DNA of 64,000 bases from assembly GCF_013376045.1 (NCBI RefSeq), contig NZ_JABMJG010000004.1, positions 496,001 through 560,000 of the forward strand, read 5' to 3'. Source of the stretch: Variovorax sp. SG517. Its GTDB lineage: Bacteria; Pseudomonadota; Gammaproteobacteria; Burkholderiales; Burkholderiaceae_C. Shown in pieces: positions 53,527-61,909 of the stretch. The notes under the pieces were generated by a model that had not been told where the DNA came from, made no database searches, and saw only the letters and a program-made list of their open reading frames with translations. How positions within the stretch are numbered: the first letter of the stretch is position 1; the number at the start of each line of letters is the position of its first letter. The translations under genes were made by a program, and so were the position numbers.

Positions 53527-54072
53527 ATGATAGAGCCACGCATCCTGCTGCTGCCCGGTTGGCAGAACAGCGGCCCCGGCCATTGGCAGACCCGCTGGGA
53601 ATCTCTCCATGGCGACCATCGCGTCGAGCAGCACGAGTGGATGCGACCGCTGCGCGGCGACTGGTCCGCACGGCTCGAAGAAGAGGTGCTGGCCTCGCCC
53701 GGCCAGGTGGTCTTTGCGGCGCACAGCCTCGGCTGCATCCTGGTCGCCGCCTGGGCCGCGCATTCGCGCAATACGCACAGGGTGAGCGGCGCGCTCCTGG
53801 TCGCGCCGGGCGACGTCGAGAGCGACAACCTGCGCCAGCTGATTCCGGGCTGGGCGCCCATCGTGCGCAAGCCGCTGCCGTTCCCGGCGGTGCTGATCGC
53901 CGCCAACGACGACCCTTACTGCGAAGCCTCGCGCTCGCGCCAGCTTGCCGCCGACTGGGGCGCGCGCTTCATCGACGCCGGTGCGGCCGGCCACCTGAAC
54001 GCCGAATCGGGCCTGGGCGACTGGCCCGAAGGCCGGAAACTCCTGAACGAAATCTCGAAAGAAAAGAACTGA
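53527..54072 (+). CDS. RBBP9/YdeN-family serine hydrolase
   Basis: 181 residues, alpha/beta-hydrolase fold with a short chain. LLPGWQNSGPGHWQTRWE opens the protein. FAAHSLGCILVAAWA holds the nucleophile serine (GxSxG variant AHSLGC). Late Asp (NDDPYCE) and His (AAGHLNAESGLGDWPEG) complete the triad. It resembles RBBP9/YdeN hydrolases whose natural substrate is poorly known. It sits between parA and parB and its stop overlaps the parB ATG (TGATG), so parB translation may depend on it. Confidence 0.9.
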   Translation: MIEPRILLLPGWQNSGPGHWQTRWESLHGDHRVEQHEWMRPLRGDWSARLEEEVLASPGQVVFAAHSLGCILVAAWAAHSRNTHRVSGALLVAPGDVESDNLRQLIPGWAPIVRKPLPFPAVLIAANDDPYCEASRSRQLAADWGARFIDAGAAGHLNAESGLGDWPEGRKLLNEISKEKN

Positions 54073-55040
54073 TGGCGACCAAGAAACCCAAGGGACTGGG
54101 CCGAGGCCTCGAAGCGCTGCTGGGTCCGACGGCCGCGCCTTCGGCCGACAACGGCGGCAGCAACGCCGGCGCTGCCGACGCGGAGGAGAGCGGCGCCCAA
54201 CGCAACCCGAGCACGCTGATGCTCGACCAGATGGTCGCCGGCGTCTACCAGCCGCGCACGCGCATGGACGAGGGCGCGCTGTACGAGCTGGCCGAGAGCA
54301 TCAAGGTGCAGGGCATCATGCAGCCCATCCTGGTGCGTCGGCTCGATCCCGAATCGGCCGCGGCCAAGAACGCCGAGTACGAGATCATCGCGGGCGAACG
54401 GCGCTTCCGCGCCGCGAAGCTCGCCGGCCTCGACAGCGTGCCGGTGCTGGTGCGCGACGTGCCCAACGAAGCCGCCGCGGCGATGTCGCTCATCGAGAAC
54501 ATCCAGCGCGAGGATCTCAACCCGCTCGAAGAGGCCCAGGGCCTGCAACGCCTGGTGACCGAGTTTGGGCTCACTCACGAGCAGGCCGCCCAAGCCGTGG
54601 GCCGTTCGCGCAGTGCGGCCAGCAACCTGCTGCGCCTGCTGAATCTGGCCGAGCCCGCGCAGCAGATGCTGATGGCCGGCGACATCGACATGGGCCACGC
54701 CCGCGCGCTGCTGTCGCTGGACCGCGGCACGCAGATCACGGCCGCGAACCAGATCGCGGCCAGGAAGATGTCGGTGCGCGAGGCCGAGGCGCTGGTGAAG
54801 AAGCTCGCGGCCGAGTTCACGCTCACGCCCTCGCGCCGCAGCAACGACGGCGAGAAGTCGCGCGACCTGCTGCGCGTGGAAGAAGAACTGGCCGACCTGC
54901 TCACCGCCGAGGTCGAGGTCCGCATCAAGAAGCGCAGCAAGCGCGGCGGCCGCGTCGAGGAAAGCGGCGAGCTCGCGATCCACTTCGGCTCCATCGAGGC
55001 GCTCAACGGATTGATCGAGCGCATCCGCCGAACGGCCTAG
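54072..55040 (+). CDS. parB: chromosome partitioning protein ParB
   Basis: 322 residues. The N-terminal KKPKGLGRGLEALLG binds ParA. The CTP-binding ParB/Srx domain contains PRTRMDEGALYELAESIKVQGIMQPILVR and GERRFRAAKLAGL, with SLIENIQREDLNPLEEAQGLQRL. The HTH is LTHEQAAQAVGRSRSAASNLLRLLNL. The C-terminal dimer domain ends the protein. It loads on parS as a CTP-gated clamp and spreads. Two parS sites lie just upstream in mnmG and rsmG. Confidence 0.97.
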   Translation: MATKKPKGLGRGLEALLGPTAAPSADNGGSNAGAADAEESGAQRNPSTLMLDQMVAGVYQPRTRMDEGALYELAESIKVQGIMQPILVRRLDPESAAAKNAEYEIIAGERRFRAAKLAGLDSVPVLVRDVPNEAAAAMSLIENIQREDLNPLEEAQGLQRLVTEFGLTHEQAAQAVGRSRSAASNLLRLLNLAEPAQQMLMAGDIDMGHARALLSLDRGTQITAANQIAARKMSVREAEALVKKLAAEFTLTPSRRSNDGEKSRDLLRVEEELADLLTAEVEVRIKKRSKRGGRVEESGELAIHFGSIEALNGLIERIRRTA

Positions 55041-55157
55041 TGTTGCGAATCGGGGCTCCGGCGTTCGTTTGATTGATTCCTGCAATCCTTTGCGCGTATC
55101 CTCGACCGCTGGTTTTTCCAACCCCAGTTCTCTGAACAACAGAGGGAGTAGTCCACC

Positions 55158-56057
55158 ATGCAACTCACCAGGTTCCCGCTCGCGGCCATCGCCGCCGGCG
55201 CGCTTCTTCTCACCGGTTGCGCCGCGACCGACATGCAGATGGGCAGCCAGTCGGCCAAGACCATGGCCACCGGCAGCGCGGCAGGCGGCGCCACCGACAA
55301 CGCCAGCAGCCAGCTCGAGCGCTGCGAATCGCCGCTCGGCACCGTGTCGCTGATCGAGAACCAGAGCGCTGGCTGGTACACCATCCTCACCGGCGAATAC
55401 CGCCTGCCTCCCACCGCCAACCTGCTGCGCCTGCTGGTGCAGCAATCGAACTGTTTCATCGTGGTCGAGCGCGGCGCGGCCGGCATGAACGCCATGACGC
55501 GCGAACGCGCGCTGCAGCAGTCGGGCGAAATGCGCGGCGGCAGCAACTTCGGCCGCGGCCAGATGGTGGCCTCCGACTACGGCCTGTCGCCCGAGATCGT
55601 CTTCAGCAACAGCGATGCCGGCGGCGTCGGCGGCGCGCTCGGCGGCCTGGTGGGCGGTGGCCGTGGCCGTGCCCTCGCGGCCATCGGCGGCAGCATGCAG
55701 ACCAAGGAAGCCAGCGCGCTCCTGACGCTGATCGACAACCGCTCGGGCGTGCAGGTTGCGGCCTCCGAAGGCAGCGCCTCCAAGACCGACTTCGGCGCCT
55801 TCGGTGCGCTGGCCGGCCGCAGCGCGGGTGGTGGCCTCGGCGGCTACACGAACACGGCACAGGGCAAGGTCATTGCCGCGGCCTTCATGGACGCCTTCAA
55901 CCAGATGGTTCGTTCGCTGCGCAACTACAAGGCGCAGACGGTGCGCGGCCAGGGCCTCGGCGGCGGCGGCCGCCTGGGCGTGGATGGCGGCGCGGCGCCC
56001 TCGCAGACCTATGTGCCGGCCGAGAAGGCACCGCCGGCGCGTCGCCGCACCAACTGA
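55158..56057 (+). CDS. CsgG/HfaB-type outer-membrane lipoprotein
   Basis: 299 residues. Lipobox LLLTGCAAT with acylated Cys21. The domain has LERCESPLGTVSLIENQSAGWY, VERGAAGMNAMTRERALQQSG and ALLTLIDNRSGVQVAASEGSA, a CsgG-like core. A Gly/Arg-rich region (GGVGGALGGLVGGGRGRAL) forms a long low-complexity insert. CsgG makes nonameric secretion pores for curli; relatives such as HfaB anchor holdfasts. No curli genes are nearby, so the role is open. A terminator follows the gene. Confidence 0.82.
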   Translation: MQLTRFPLAAIAAGALLLTGCAATDMQMGSQSAKTMATGSAAGGATDNASSQLERCESPLGTVSLIENQSAGWYTILTGEYRLPPTANLLRLLVQQSNCFIVVERGAAGMNAMTRERALQQSGEMRGGSNFGRGQMVASDYGLSPEIVFSNSDAGGVGGALGGLVGGGRGRALAAIGGSMQTKEASALLTLIDNRSGVQVAASEGSASKTDFGAFGALAGRSAGGGLGGYTNTAQGKVIAAAFMDAFNQMVRSLRNYKAQTVRGQGLGGGGRLGVDGGAAPSQTYVPAEKAPPARRRTN

Positions 56058-56077
56058 TCCCGCCAGACGCAAGTCAA

Positions 56078-56117
56078 AACAAAGCCCGGCGGCTCGCAAG
56101 AGCCCCGGGCTTTTTCA
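56078..56117. terminator. terminator between the CsgG-like gene and the FAD-linked oxidase gene
   Basis: Stem AAAGCCCGG/CCGGGCTTT extended by GGCTC/GAGCC around GCAA, followed by TTTTTC on the plus strand and with TTTTG on the minus strand. It lies between convergent genes. Confidence 0.88.
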
Positions 56118-56137
56118 TTGGGTGCCTGGGCAGCGGA

Positions 56138-57562
56138 TCAGAGGCTGAAGATCTTCCCCGGATTCATGATGTTCTTCGGATCGAGCGCACGCTTGATCGT
56201 GCGCATCATGTCGATCGCGCCCGCGCCCGCCTCGTTCACCAGGAACTCCATCTTGTGCAGCCCCACGCCGTGCTCGCCGGTGCAGGTGCCTTCGAGCGCC
56301 AACGCACGGCTCACCAGTGCATGGTTCAGCTCCTCGGCCTTCACGCGCTCCTCGGGAATGTTCGGATCGAGCAGGTAGCCGAAGTGGAAATTGCCGTCGC
56401 CCACGTGGCCGACCAGGAAGTACGGAATGCCGCTCGCATCGGCCTCGGCTACGGAGTCGAGCAGGCAGTCGGCCAGGCGCGAGATCGGCACGCAGGTGTC
56501 GGTCGAGATCACGCGGCAGCCGGGACGCGACTGCACCGCCGCGAAGTAGCTGTTGTGCCGCGCCGTCCACAGGCGCGTGCGCTCTTCCGGCGTGCTGGCC
56601 CACTCGAAGGCATTGCCGCCATGGCCGCTCGCGAGCTCCTGCACCGTCTCGGCCTGCTCCTTCACGCCGGCGGGCGAGCCGTGGAACTCCATCAGCAGCA
56701 TCGGTTCCTCGCGCAGGTTCAGCTTGGCGTAGGCGTTCACCATGCGCACCGTGTTCACGTCGATCAGTTCCACGCGCGCGATCGGCACGCCGAGCTGGAT
56801 GGTCTCGATGGTGGTGCGCACCGCGGCCTCGATGCTCGGGAACGAGCAGATCGCCGCGGACACCGCCTCGGGCAGCGGATAGATGCGCAGCGTGATCTCC
56901 GTGACCACGCCCAGCGTGCCCTCGCTGCCCACCATGAGGCGCGTGAGGTCGTAGCCGGCCGACGACTTCTTCGCGCGCGTGCCGGTGCGGATGACGTCCC
57001 CCGCGGCCGTCACCACCTCGAGCGCCAGCACGTTCTCGCGCATCGTGCCGTAGCGCACCGCATTCGTGCCGCTCGCGCGCGTGGCCGTCATGCCGCCGAT
57101 GGAGGCGTCGGCGCCCGGGTCGATGGGGAAGAACAGGCCCGTGCTCTTGATCTCTTCATTGAGCTGCTTGCGAGTGACACCGGGCTGCACCGTCACGGTG
57201 AGGTCGTCGGCATTGACCGACAGCACCTTGTTCATGCGCGAAACGTCGATGCTGATGCCGCCCTGCACCGCCAGCAGGTGGCCTTCGAGCGAGGAGCCGA
57301 CGCCGAAGGGGATGACCGGCACGCTGTGCTCGCTCGCGAGCTTCACCGCGTCTGCAACATCCTGCGTGCTCTCGGCGAACACCACCGCGGAAGGCGGCGG
57401 CGCGTCGAAGGAAGACTCGTCGCGGCCGTGCTGCGTGCGCACCGCCATCGCCGTGGAACAGTTGGCGCCGAAGCGGGCCTTCAGAGCCTCGATCAGGCTG
57501 TCGGGCACGTCGCGCAGGTGAAGCTCCGGCATCAGGTGAGAGGTTTGGGTCGGGGCGTTCAT
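56138..57562 (-). CDS. FAD-linked D-2-hydroxyacid (lactate/glycolate-type) dehydrogenase
   Basis: 474 residues from the ATG at 57562. The PCMH-type FAD domain has IPFGVGSSLEGHLLAVQGGISIDVSRMNKVL, GADASIGGMTATRASGTNAVRYGTMRENVLALEVV and GSEGTLGVVTEITLRIYPLP. The C-terminal FAD-oxidase domain has VGHVGDGNFHFGYLLDP and CTGEHGVGLHKMEFL. This is the D-lactate dehydrogenase (cytochrome)/GlcD family. It oxidises a D-2-hydroxyacid and passes electrons to the respiratory chain. The exact substrate (lactate or a longer hydroxyacid) cannot be told. Confidence 0.92.
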   Translation of the reverse strand: MNAPTQTSHLMPELHLRDVPDSLIEALKARFGANCSTAMAVRTQHGRDESSFDAPPPSAVVFAESTQDVADAVKLASEHSVPVIPFGVGSSLEGHLLAVQGGISIDVSRMNKVLSVNADDLTVTVQPGVTRKQLNEEIKSTGLFFPIDPGADASIGGMTATRASGTNAVRYGTMRENVLALEVVTAAGDVIRTGTRAKKSSAGYDLTRLMVGSEGTLGVVTEITLRIYPLPEAVSAAICSFPSIEAAVRTTIETIQLGVPIARVELIDVNTVRMVNAYAKLNLREEPMLLMEFHGSPAGVKEQAETVQELASGHGGNAFEWASTPEERTRLWTARHNSYFAAVQSRPGCRVISTDTCVPISRLADCLLDSVAEADASGIPYFLVGHVGDGNFHFGYLLDPNIPEERVKAEELNHALVSRALALEGTCTGEHGVGLHKMEFLVNEAGAGAIDMMRTIKRALDPKNIMNPGKIFSL

Positions 57563-57615
57563 CGGCTGTCTCCTGGCGGTGGGGTGATCGGTCATTCTAC
57601 GGAGCGAGCACCATA

Positions 57616-58134
57616 ATGCGCTTCGGAAAAAACATGAACCCCACCACACTCAGCGCCCTTGCGGCCTTCCCCTCGCAGCTGGAGGCCCACTACGCGGCCA
57701 TCCCCACGGCTTTCAGGCACTGGGCGCCGCCCTCGTGGGAAGGCGTGCCCAGCGAGGCCTTCACCGCCATCGAGCAGCTCTGCCACGTGCGTGACATCGA
57801 GATCGAGGGCTACCACGTGCGTTTCCGCCGCACGTTGAGTGAAGCCCATCCGACGCTCACCTCCATCGACAGCGAGCCGCTGGCCATCGAGCGCAACTAC
57901 GGCGCGGCCGATGCGGCGCAGGTGCTGGCCGATTTCCGCATGGCGCGCGCGCAGACGATGGAGATCATCTCCAGCCTGAGCGACGCGCAACTCGCGCGCA
58001 CGGCAGTGTTCGAGGGCTACGGGCCGCTCACGATGCGCAGCCTCATCCACTACCTCTGCAGCCACGACCAGCAGCACCTCGCCGGGCTGCAATGGCTGGC
58101 GGGCAAGATCGACGCGTCGACCGTCGCGCAGTAA
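57616..58134 (+). CDS. DinB-family putative metal-dependent protein
   Basis: 172 residues, four-helix-bundle DinB/YfiT-like. Three expected metal-ligand histidines are seen in LCHVRDIEIEGYHVRF and SHDQQHLAGLQWLAGKI. The middle helix contains DFRMARAQTMEIISSLSDAQL. DinB proteins bind nickel or zinc and often act as thiol transferases. It is followed 19 bp later by a cobalamin adenosyltransferase gene. M7 is an alternative start. Confidence 0.85.
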   Translation: MRFGKNMNPTTLSALAAFPSQLEAHYAAIPTAFRHWAPPSWEGVPSEAFTAIEQLCHVRDIEIEGYHVRFRRTLSEAHPTLTSIDSEPLAIERNYGAADAAQVLADFRMARAQTMEIISSLSDAQLARTAVFEGYGPLTMRSLIHYLCSHDQQHLAGLQWLAGKIDASTVAQ

Positions 58135-58153
58135 GAAAGAAGCAGGAGCGCCC

Positions 58154-58753
58154 ATGGGCAACCGACTTTCCCAGATCGCCACTCGTACGGGCGACGACGG
58201 CACCACCGGCCTCGGCGACAACACGCGCGTGTCGAAAGACAACCTGCGCGTGCACGCGATGGGCGACGTGGACGAGCTCAACTCGCACATCGGCGTGCTG
58301 CTGTGCGAGCCCATGCCGGAGCCCGTTCGCGAGCTGCTGGTGGACGTGCAGCACCAGCTCTTCAACCTCGGCGGAGAGCTGTCGATACCGGGCTTCACGC
58401 TGCTGAAGCCCGAAGCCCTGCTGCAGTTGGACAACGCACTGGCCGATCACAACGCCGCGCTGCCGCGCCTGGCCGAATTCATCCTGCCCGCCGGCACGCG
58501 CGCGGCCTCGCTCGCGCATGTGTGCCGCACCGTCGCGCGAAGGGCCGAGCGTGCGGTGGTGGCGCTGGGCGCCGCCGAGCAGCTCAACGACGCGCTGCGG
58601 CAATACCTCAACCGGCTCAGCGACCTGCTCTTCGTGCTCGCGCGCGTGCTCAACCGCGTGGACGGCGGCGACGACGTCTACTGGAAGAGCGAACGCATGG
58701 CGCGTGCGGCCGCTGTGGCAGCGGAAGAAACAGACACCAAGGAGGCTCCATGA
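58154..58753 (+). CDS. cob(I)alamin adenosyltransferase, PduO type
   Basis: 199 residues, trimeric ATR fold. The ATP loop TRTGDDGTTGLGDNTRVSKDN is at the N-terminus. GDVDELNSHIGVL and the late CRTVARRAERAVVALG, QYLNRLSDLLFVLARVLN are the PduO-type motifs (RRAER and RLSD). It forms adenosylcobalamin from cob(I)alamin and ATP, the cofactor for B12-dependent mutases. Its stop overlaps the next gene by ATGA. No cobalamin biosynthesis genes are nearby, so salvage is likely. Confidence 0.95.
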   Translation: MGNRLSQIATRTGDDGTTGLGDNTRVSKDNLRVHAMGDVDELNSHIGVLLCEPMPEPVRELLVDVQHQLFNLGGELSIPGFTLLKPEALLQLDNALADHNAALPRLAEFILPAGTRAASLAHVCRTVARRAERAVVALGAAEQLNDALRQYLNRLSDLLFVLARVLNRVDGGDDVYWKSERMARAAAVAAEETDTKEAP

Positions 58754-59109
58754 AACTTTCCGTCTCTCTCCACGCATCGCTTGCCGTGGCGATGTCCGCC
58801 ATGCTGTGCATGCCCGGTCTTGCGCAGGCCCAGAGCGCCGACAACCCGCCGAAGGCGCAGCGCGCCCATACGCTCAAGTCGCCCTCGCGCGGCGGCAAGG
58901 TGGTGGGCAGCGTGCAGCGCGGCACCAATGCCGCCGGCCGCAGCATCGACCGCGCCGACGCGGCCACGCGACGCGGCGTCAACAACGTGTCGGAAAAGGC
59001 CAGCCGGCCCGTGCGCAGAGTGGGCGAGGCTTTCGGGCGCAAGCTCTCGCCGGGATCGAGCGGACGTGCTGCGCCGCCCTCGGTGGGACCGCAGAGCAGC
59101 GCGCCCTGA
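58750..59109 (+). CDS. exported small basic protein
   Basis: 119 residues with a Sec signal peptide (cleavage after LAQAQ, about 28). The mature part is Arg/Ser/Gly-rich and predicted disordered (SPSRGGKVVGSVQRGTNAAGRSIDRADAATRRGVNNVSEKASRPVRRVGEAFGRKL), with pI above 11. The repeated Arg spacing suggests DNA, RNA or membrane contact, but no family is recognised. The ATG overlaps the stop of the adenosyltransferase gene (ATGA), so translation is coupled although the two proteins act in different compartments. Confidence 0.7.
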   Translation: MKLSVSLHASLAVAMSAMLCMPGLAQAQSADNPPKAQRAHTLKSPSRGGKVVGSVQRGTNAAGRSIDRADAATRRGVNNVSEKASRPVRRVGEAFGRKLSPGSSGRAAPPSVGPQSSAP

Positions 59110-59134
59110 TATCAAACGCCGCTGTTCGGGGCGC

Positions 59135-59228
59135 GATCACGCCGACGGGGTACCTTGCTCCGCGAATGTCCCCCGGCCTTCGGCCTCCTCCTTTATTTCG
59201 CTGCGCAAGGCACCCCATCGGCGTGATC
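59135..59228 (+). repeat. nested inverted-repeat element, first copy
   Basis: 24-bp arms at 59135-59158 and 59205-59228 (22 of 24 positions complementary) enclose a 45-bp core (59161-59205). The core begins CGCGAATGTCCCCCGG and contains GGCCTTCGGCC. It lies in the gap before the CYTH gene and shares the core, inverted, with the element at 59271. Confidence 0.8.
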
Positions 59229-59341
59229 GATGAGCGCAGCGCTCATGCGACCGGCATGAGCAGAGCGTCGATGTGCGAATGGCACCGGGTGCTCCCCGCA
59301 GCGAAATAAAGGAGGAGGCCGAAGGCCGGGGGACATTCGCG
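59161..59341. repeat. 45-bp perfect inverted repeat
   Basis: Bases 59161-59205 and 59297-59341 are exact reverse complements over 45 bp with a 91-bp spacer. The arms are the conserved cores of two neighbouring copies of a repeat in opposite orientation. RNA read through here could fold into a very long hairpin. Confidence 0.93.
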
Positions 59342-59372
59342 GAGGGGAGTACCCGGTGTCATTCGTACGCAT
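59271..59372 (-). repeat. nested inverted-repeat element, second copy (inverted)
   Basis: The arms at 59271-59297 and 59344-59372 (imperfectly complementary, with CGAATGGCACCGGGTGCTCCC against its near-complement) enclose the inverted 45-bp core at 59297-59341. The arms differ from those of the first copy, although the core is identical, so the core is conserved and the arms drift as pairs. Confidence 0.75.
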
Positions 59373-59398
59373 CCCGGATGCATCTCTCCAAGGAACAC

Positions 59399-59926
59399 AT
59401 GGCACGAAATGTAGAGATCAAGGCCCGCATCGACAGCATCGAACGGGTCGCAGCCATCGCCGCGACACTGGCCGACAAGGGCCCCATCGAGATCGCGCAG
59501 GACGACACCTTCTTCCGCTGCACCGACAGCGCCGACCGCCTCAAGCTGCGCACCTTCGCGCCCGACCGCGCGGAGCTGATCTTCTACCGCCGCGCGAACA
59601 GCGCCGGCCCGAAGGAATCTTTCTACCTGATCACGCCCTGCGCCACGCCCGACGTGCTGCGCGAATCGCTCACGCTCGCGTGGGGCGAGGCGGGCCGGGT
59701 GCGCAAGCAGCGCCGGTTGTTCCTCGCGGGCCGCACGCGCATCCACCTCGATCGCGTGGAAGGGCTCGGCGAGTTTCTCGAACTCGAGGTGGTGCTGGAT
59801 GAGGGCGAGTCGGCCGAGACCGGCATCGCCGAGGCGCATGCGCTCATGGCGCGGCTGGGCGTGGGCACCGACCAGCTGGTGCAGGGCGCCTACGTCGACC
59901 TGATCAACGCCAGCCGGCGGACCTGA
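59399..59926 (+). CDS. CYTH-domain protein (class IV adenylate cyclase/triphosphatase type)
   Basis: 175 residues from the ATG at 59399, preceded by AAGGA. The ExExK-type signature is RNVEIKARID. The basic and acidic residues of the tunnel fold are seen in DRLKLRTFAPDRAELIFYRRAN and RTRIHLDRVEGLGEFLELEVVLD. CYTH enzymes act on triphosphate substrates such as ATP (cyclase) or thiamine triphosphate; which one cannot be told. It overlaps the convergent GDSL gene by 23 bp. The start lies just after a pair of inverted repeat elements. Confidence 0.88.
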   Translation: MARNVEIKARIDSIERVAAIAATLADKGPIEIAQDDTFFRCTDSADRLKLRTFAPDRAELIFYRRANSAGPKESFYLITPCATPDVLRESLTLAWGEAGRVRKQRRLFLAGRTRIHLDRVEGLGEFLELEVVLDEGESAETGIAEAHALMARLGVGTDQLVQGAYVDLINASRRT

Positions 59927-60542
59927 ACTGCTCCGCCAGGAGCTGCGCGATCTTCTCGTAGCCCTGCGCGTTCGCATGGATGCGGTCGGAGCGCAGCGAC
60001 GAATCCGAGAGCACGCTCGAATACACATTGGCGACCAGCAGCGCCTGCTGCGCCTTCGCCACCTCTTCGTAGAAGGGCGCATCGCTGAGCGAGCCCACCG
60101 CCGCGCGCATGGCATCTGGCGCGGGCGTTGCCAGGACAGCGACGTAGGGCGTGTGCGCACGTGCTTGCGTGATCAGCTCCACGAGGTTGTCGCGCGTGGC
60201 CGCGGCCGATACGCCGCGCAGCATGTCGTTGCCGCCGATGCCGATCAGGATCGCGTCGTAGCTCGCGCCATTCAGCAGCCCTGGCAGGCGCTGCAGCGCA
60301 CCTTCCGAGGTGTCGCCGTTGATGCCCGCGTTCTCAACCTGCCAGCCCGTGAGTTCGCCCAGCTTCATCGGCCATGAGGCCTCCGGCGGCGCGCCGTAGC
60401 CGAAGGTCAGGCTGTCGCCCAGGGCCAGCACGTGGGCGCCGGGCTTCAGTGCCGCGGCCGAGGGCTTGCGCCTGCCGCAGGCCGCCAGCAGGCCCGCGGC
60501 AGGTAGGCCCGCCAGCAGATGGAGGAGGTGTCGTCGCTTCAT
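59904..60542 (-). CDS. SGNH/GDSL-family lipoprotein esterase (TesA/arylesterase-like)
   Basis: 212 residues. A lipobox-like LLAACGRR with Cys22 follows a Tat-like MKRRHLLHLLAG. SGNH blocks are LALGDSLTFGYG (Ser), NAGINGDTS (Gly), GIGGNDMLRG (Asn) and the terminal DRIHANAQGYEKIAQLL (Asp and His). It is an esterase/lysophospholipase of the TesA family, anchored in the periplasm. It overlaps the CYTH gene tail-to-tail. A typical partner, an ABC transporter of the YbbAP type, is absent. Confidence 0.93.
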   Translation of the reverse strand: MKRRHLLHLLAGLPAAGLLAACGRRKPSAAALKPGAHVLALGDSLTFGYGAPPEASWPMKLGELTGWQVENAGINGDTSEGALQRLPGLLNGASYDAILIGIGGNDMLRGVSAAATRDNLVELITQARAHTPYVAVLATPAPDAMRAAVGSLSDAPFYEEVAKAQQALLVANVYSSVLSDSSLRSDRIHANAQGYEKIAQLLAEQFRSAGWR

Positions 60543-60709
60543 GTGGCGCGCAGCTTAATCGCAGCTTGACGGCGCGCGAGGGCTTGTCCCTTTGCTCGGA
60601 AAGCGCATAAGCCTCCCCGTTTTTGTTAGTTCCCCGGCGATGGAGGCGGGCGAAGAATCACTAGTTGCCCTGCCTGCCTCTCAGTTCTTTCACCTCGGGA
60701 TCCGACACC

Positions 60710-61891
60710 ATGCCGACGCTCACCCGCCACCGCTTCCTGCGCCATGTGGCCGCACTCTCCATGGCCTTGCTGGCCGCACCGCTGTCAGCGCTGGCCGCGC
60801 CCGCCACGGGCGAGCCCGTGTGGTTCGGCGTCAGCGGGCCGCTCACCGGGCAGAACGCGCAGTACGGCGCGCAGTGGAAGGCCGGTTTCGACCTCGCACT
60901 GGAGCACATCAACGCGCAGGGCGGCATCCACGGCCGTCCGCTGGCCTACAACTTCGAGGACAGCCAGAGCGATCCGCGCCAGTCGGTGGCCATCGCGCAG
61001 AAGCTGGTGAACGACAAGCGGGTGCTCATCGAGCTCGGCGACTTCTCCAGCCCGGCCTCCATGGCTGCGTCGCCCATCTACCAACGGGCGGGCCTGGTGC
61101 AGCTGGGCTTCACCAACTCGCACCCCGACTTCACCAAGGGCGGCGACTACATCTGGAGCCCTTCCATCAGCCAGGCCGATGCGCAGCCCTTGCTGGCCGA
61201 GCTCGCGGTGAAGACGCTGGGCTTCAAGCGCCTAGCCGTGCTGTATCTCAACACCGACTGGGGCCGCACCAGCAAGGACGTGCTCGTGAAGGCCGCGCAG
61301 GAGCGCGGCGCGCAGGTCGCCATCGCCGAGGGCTACCAGCCCGACGAGAAGGACTTCCGTTCGACCCTGGTGCGCGTGCGCGATGCCAACCCCGACGGGC
61401 TGGTGCTCATCTCCTACTACCCCGACGGCGCGCTCATCGCGGGCCAGGTGCGCAGCGTGGGGCTGAAGCAGCCCATCGCCGCGGTGGGCTCGGTGTATTC
61501 GCCGAAGTTCATCGAGCTGGGCGGCGCGGCCGTGAACGGCATCTACACCAACACCGCCTTCTATCCCGAAGAGCCGCGCGCCGAGGTGCAGGACTTCGTG
61601 AAGAGCTTCCGCGCGAAGTACGGCAAGGAGCCCGACGCCTTCAACGCCTACGCCTACGACGCGGTGGTGTACGCGGCCGCCGCGCTGCGCCAGGCCGGCC
61701 CCAGCGCCGACCGGAAGGCGGTGCGCGACGCGTTCTACAAGATCAAGGACGTGCCCAGCGTGATCTTCGGCAAGGCCAGCTTCGATGCGCAGACGCGGCG
61801 GATCATCGGCGTGAAGAGCGTCAACCTCGTCGTGAAGGACGGCAAGTGGGCGCAGCTGGACGAGAAGGCGGCGGTGGCTGCAGCCAAATGA
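60710..61891 (+). CDS. branched-chain amino acid-type ABC transporter substrate-binding protein
   Basis: 393 residues from the ATG at 60710; the frame is open to a TTG upstream. The signal peptide ends near SALAAP. The LivK-type periplasmic binding fold spans the rest: WFGVSGPLTGQNAQYGAQWKAGFDLALEHINAQGGIHGRPL, then LIELGDFSSPASMAASPIYQRAGLVQL, and FYPEEPRAEVQDFVKSFRAKYGKEPDAFNAYAYDAV. It captures a ligand for the permease encoded next. The ligand could be a branched-chain amino acid, an amide or an aromatic acid. Confidence 0.93.
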   Translation: MPTLTRHRFLRHVAALSMALLAAPLSALAAPATGEPVWFGVSGPLTGQNAQYGAQWKAGFDLALEHINAQGGIHGRPLAYNFEDSQSDPRQSVAIAQKLVNDKRVLIELGDFSSPASMAASPIYQRAGLVQLGFTNSHPDFTKGGDYIWSPSISQADAQPLLAELAVKTLGFKRLAVLYLNTDWGRTSKDVLVKAAQERGAQVAIAEGYQPDEKDFRSTLVRVRDANPDGLVLISYYPDGALIAGQVRSVGLKQPIAAVGSVYSPKFIELGGAAVNGIYTNTAFYPEEPRAEVQDFVKSFRAKYGKEPDAFNAYAYDAVVYAAAALRQAGPSADRKAVRDAFYKIKDVPSVIFGKASFDAQTRRIIGVKSVNLVVKDGKWAQLDEKAAVAAAK

Positions 61892-61909
61892 ATAGTCTTC
61901 CGCGTTGTT

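Noticed and set aside
53916..56099. Very long minus-strand open frame antisense to parB and the CsgG-like gene
   Set aside because: Long antisense frames are common at this GC content. The translation is low-complexity Arg/Ala/Gly/His-rich, and the plus-strand genes have full domain evidence.
59161..59341. CRISPR array
   Set aside because: Only two inverted copies exist, not direct repeats with unique spacers, so this is an inverted-repeat element.
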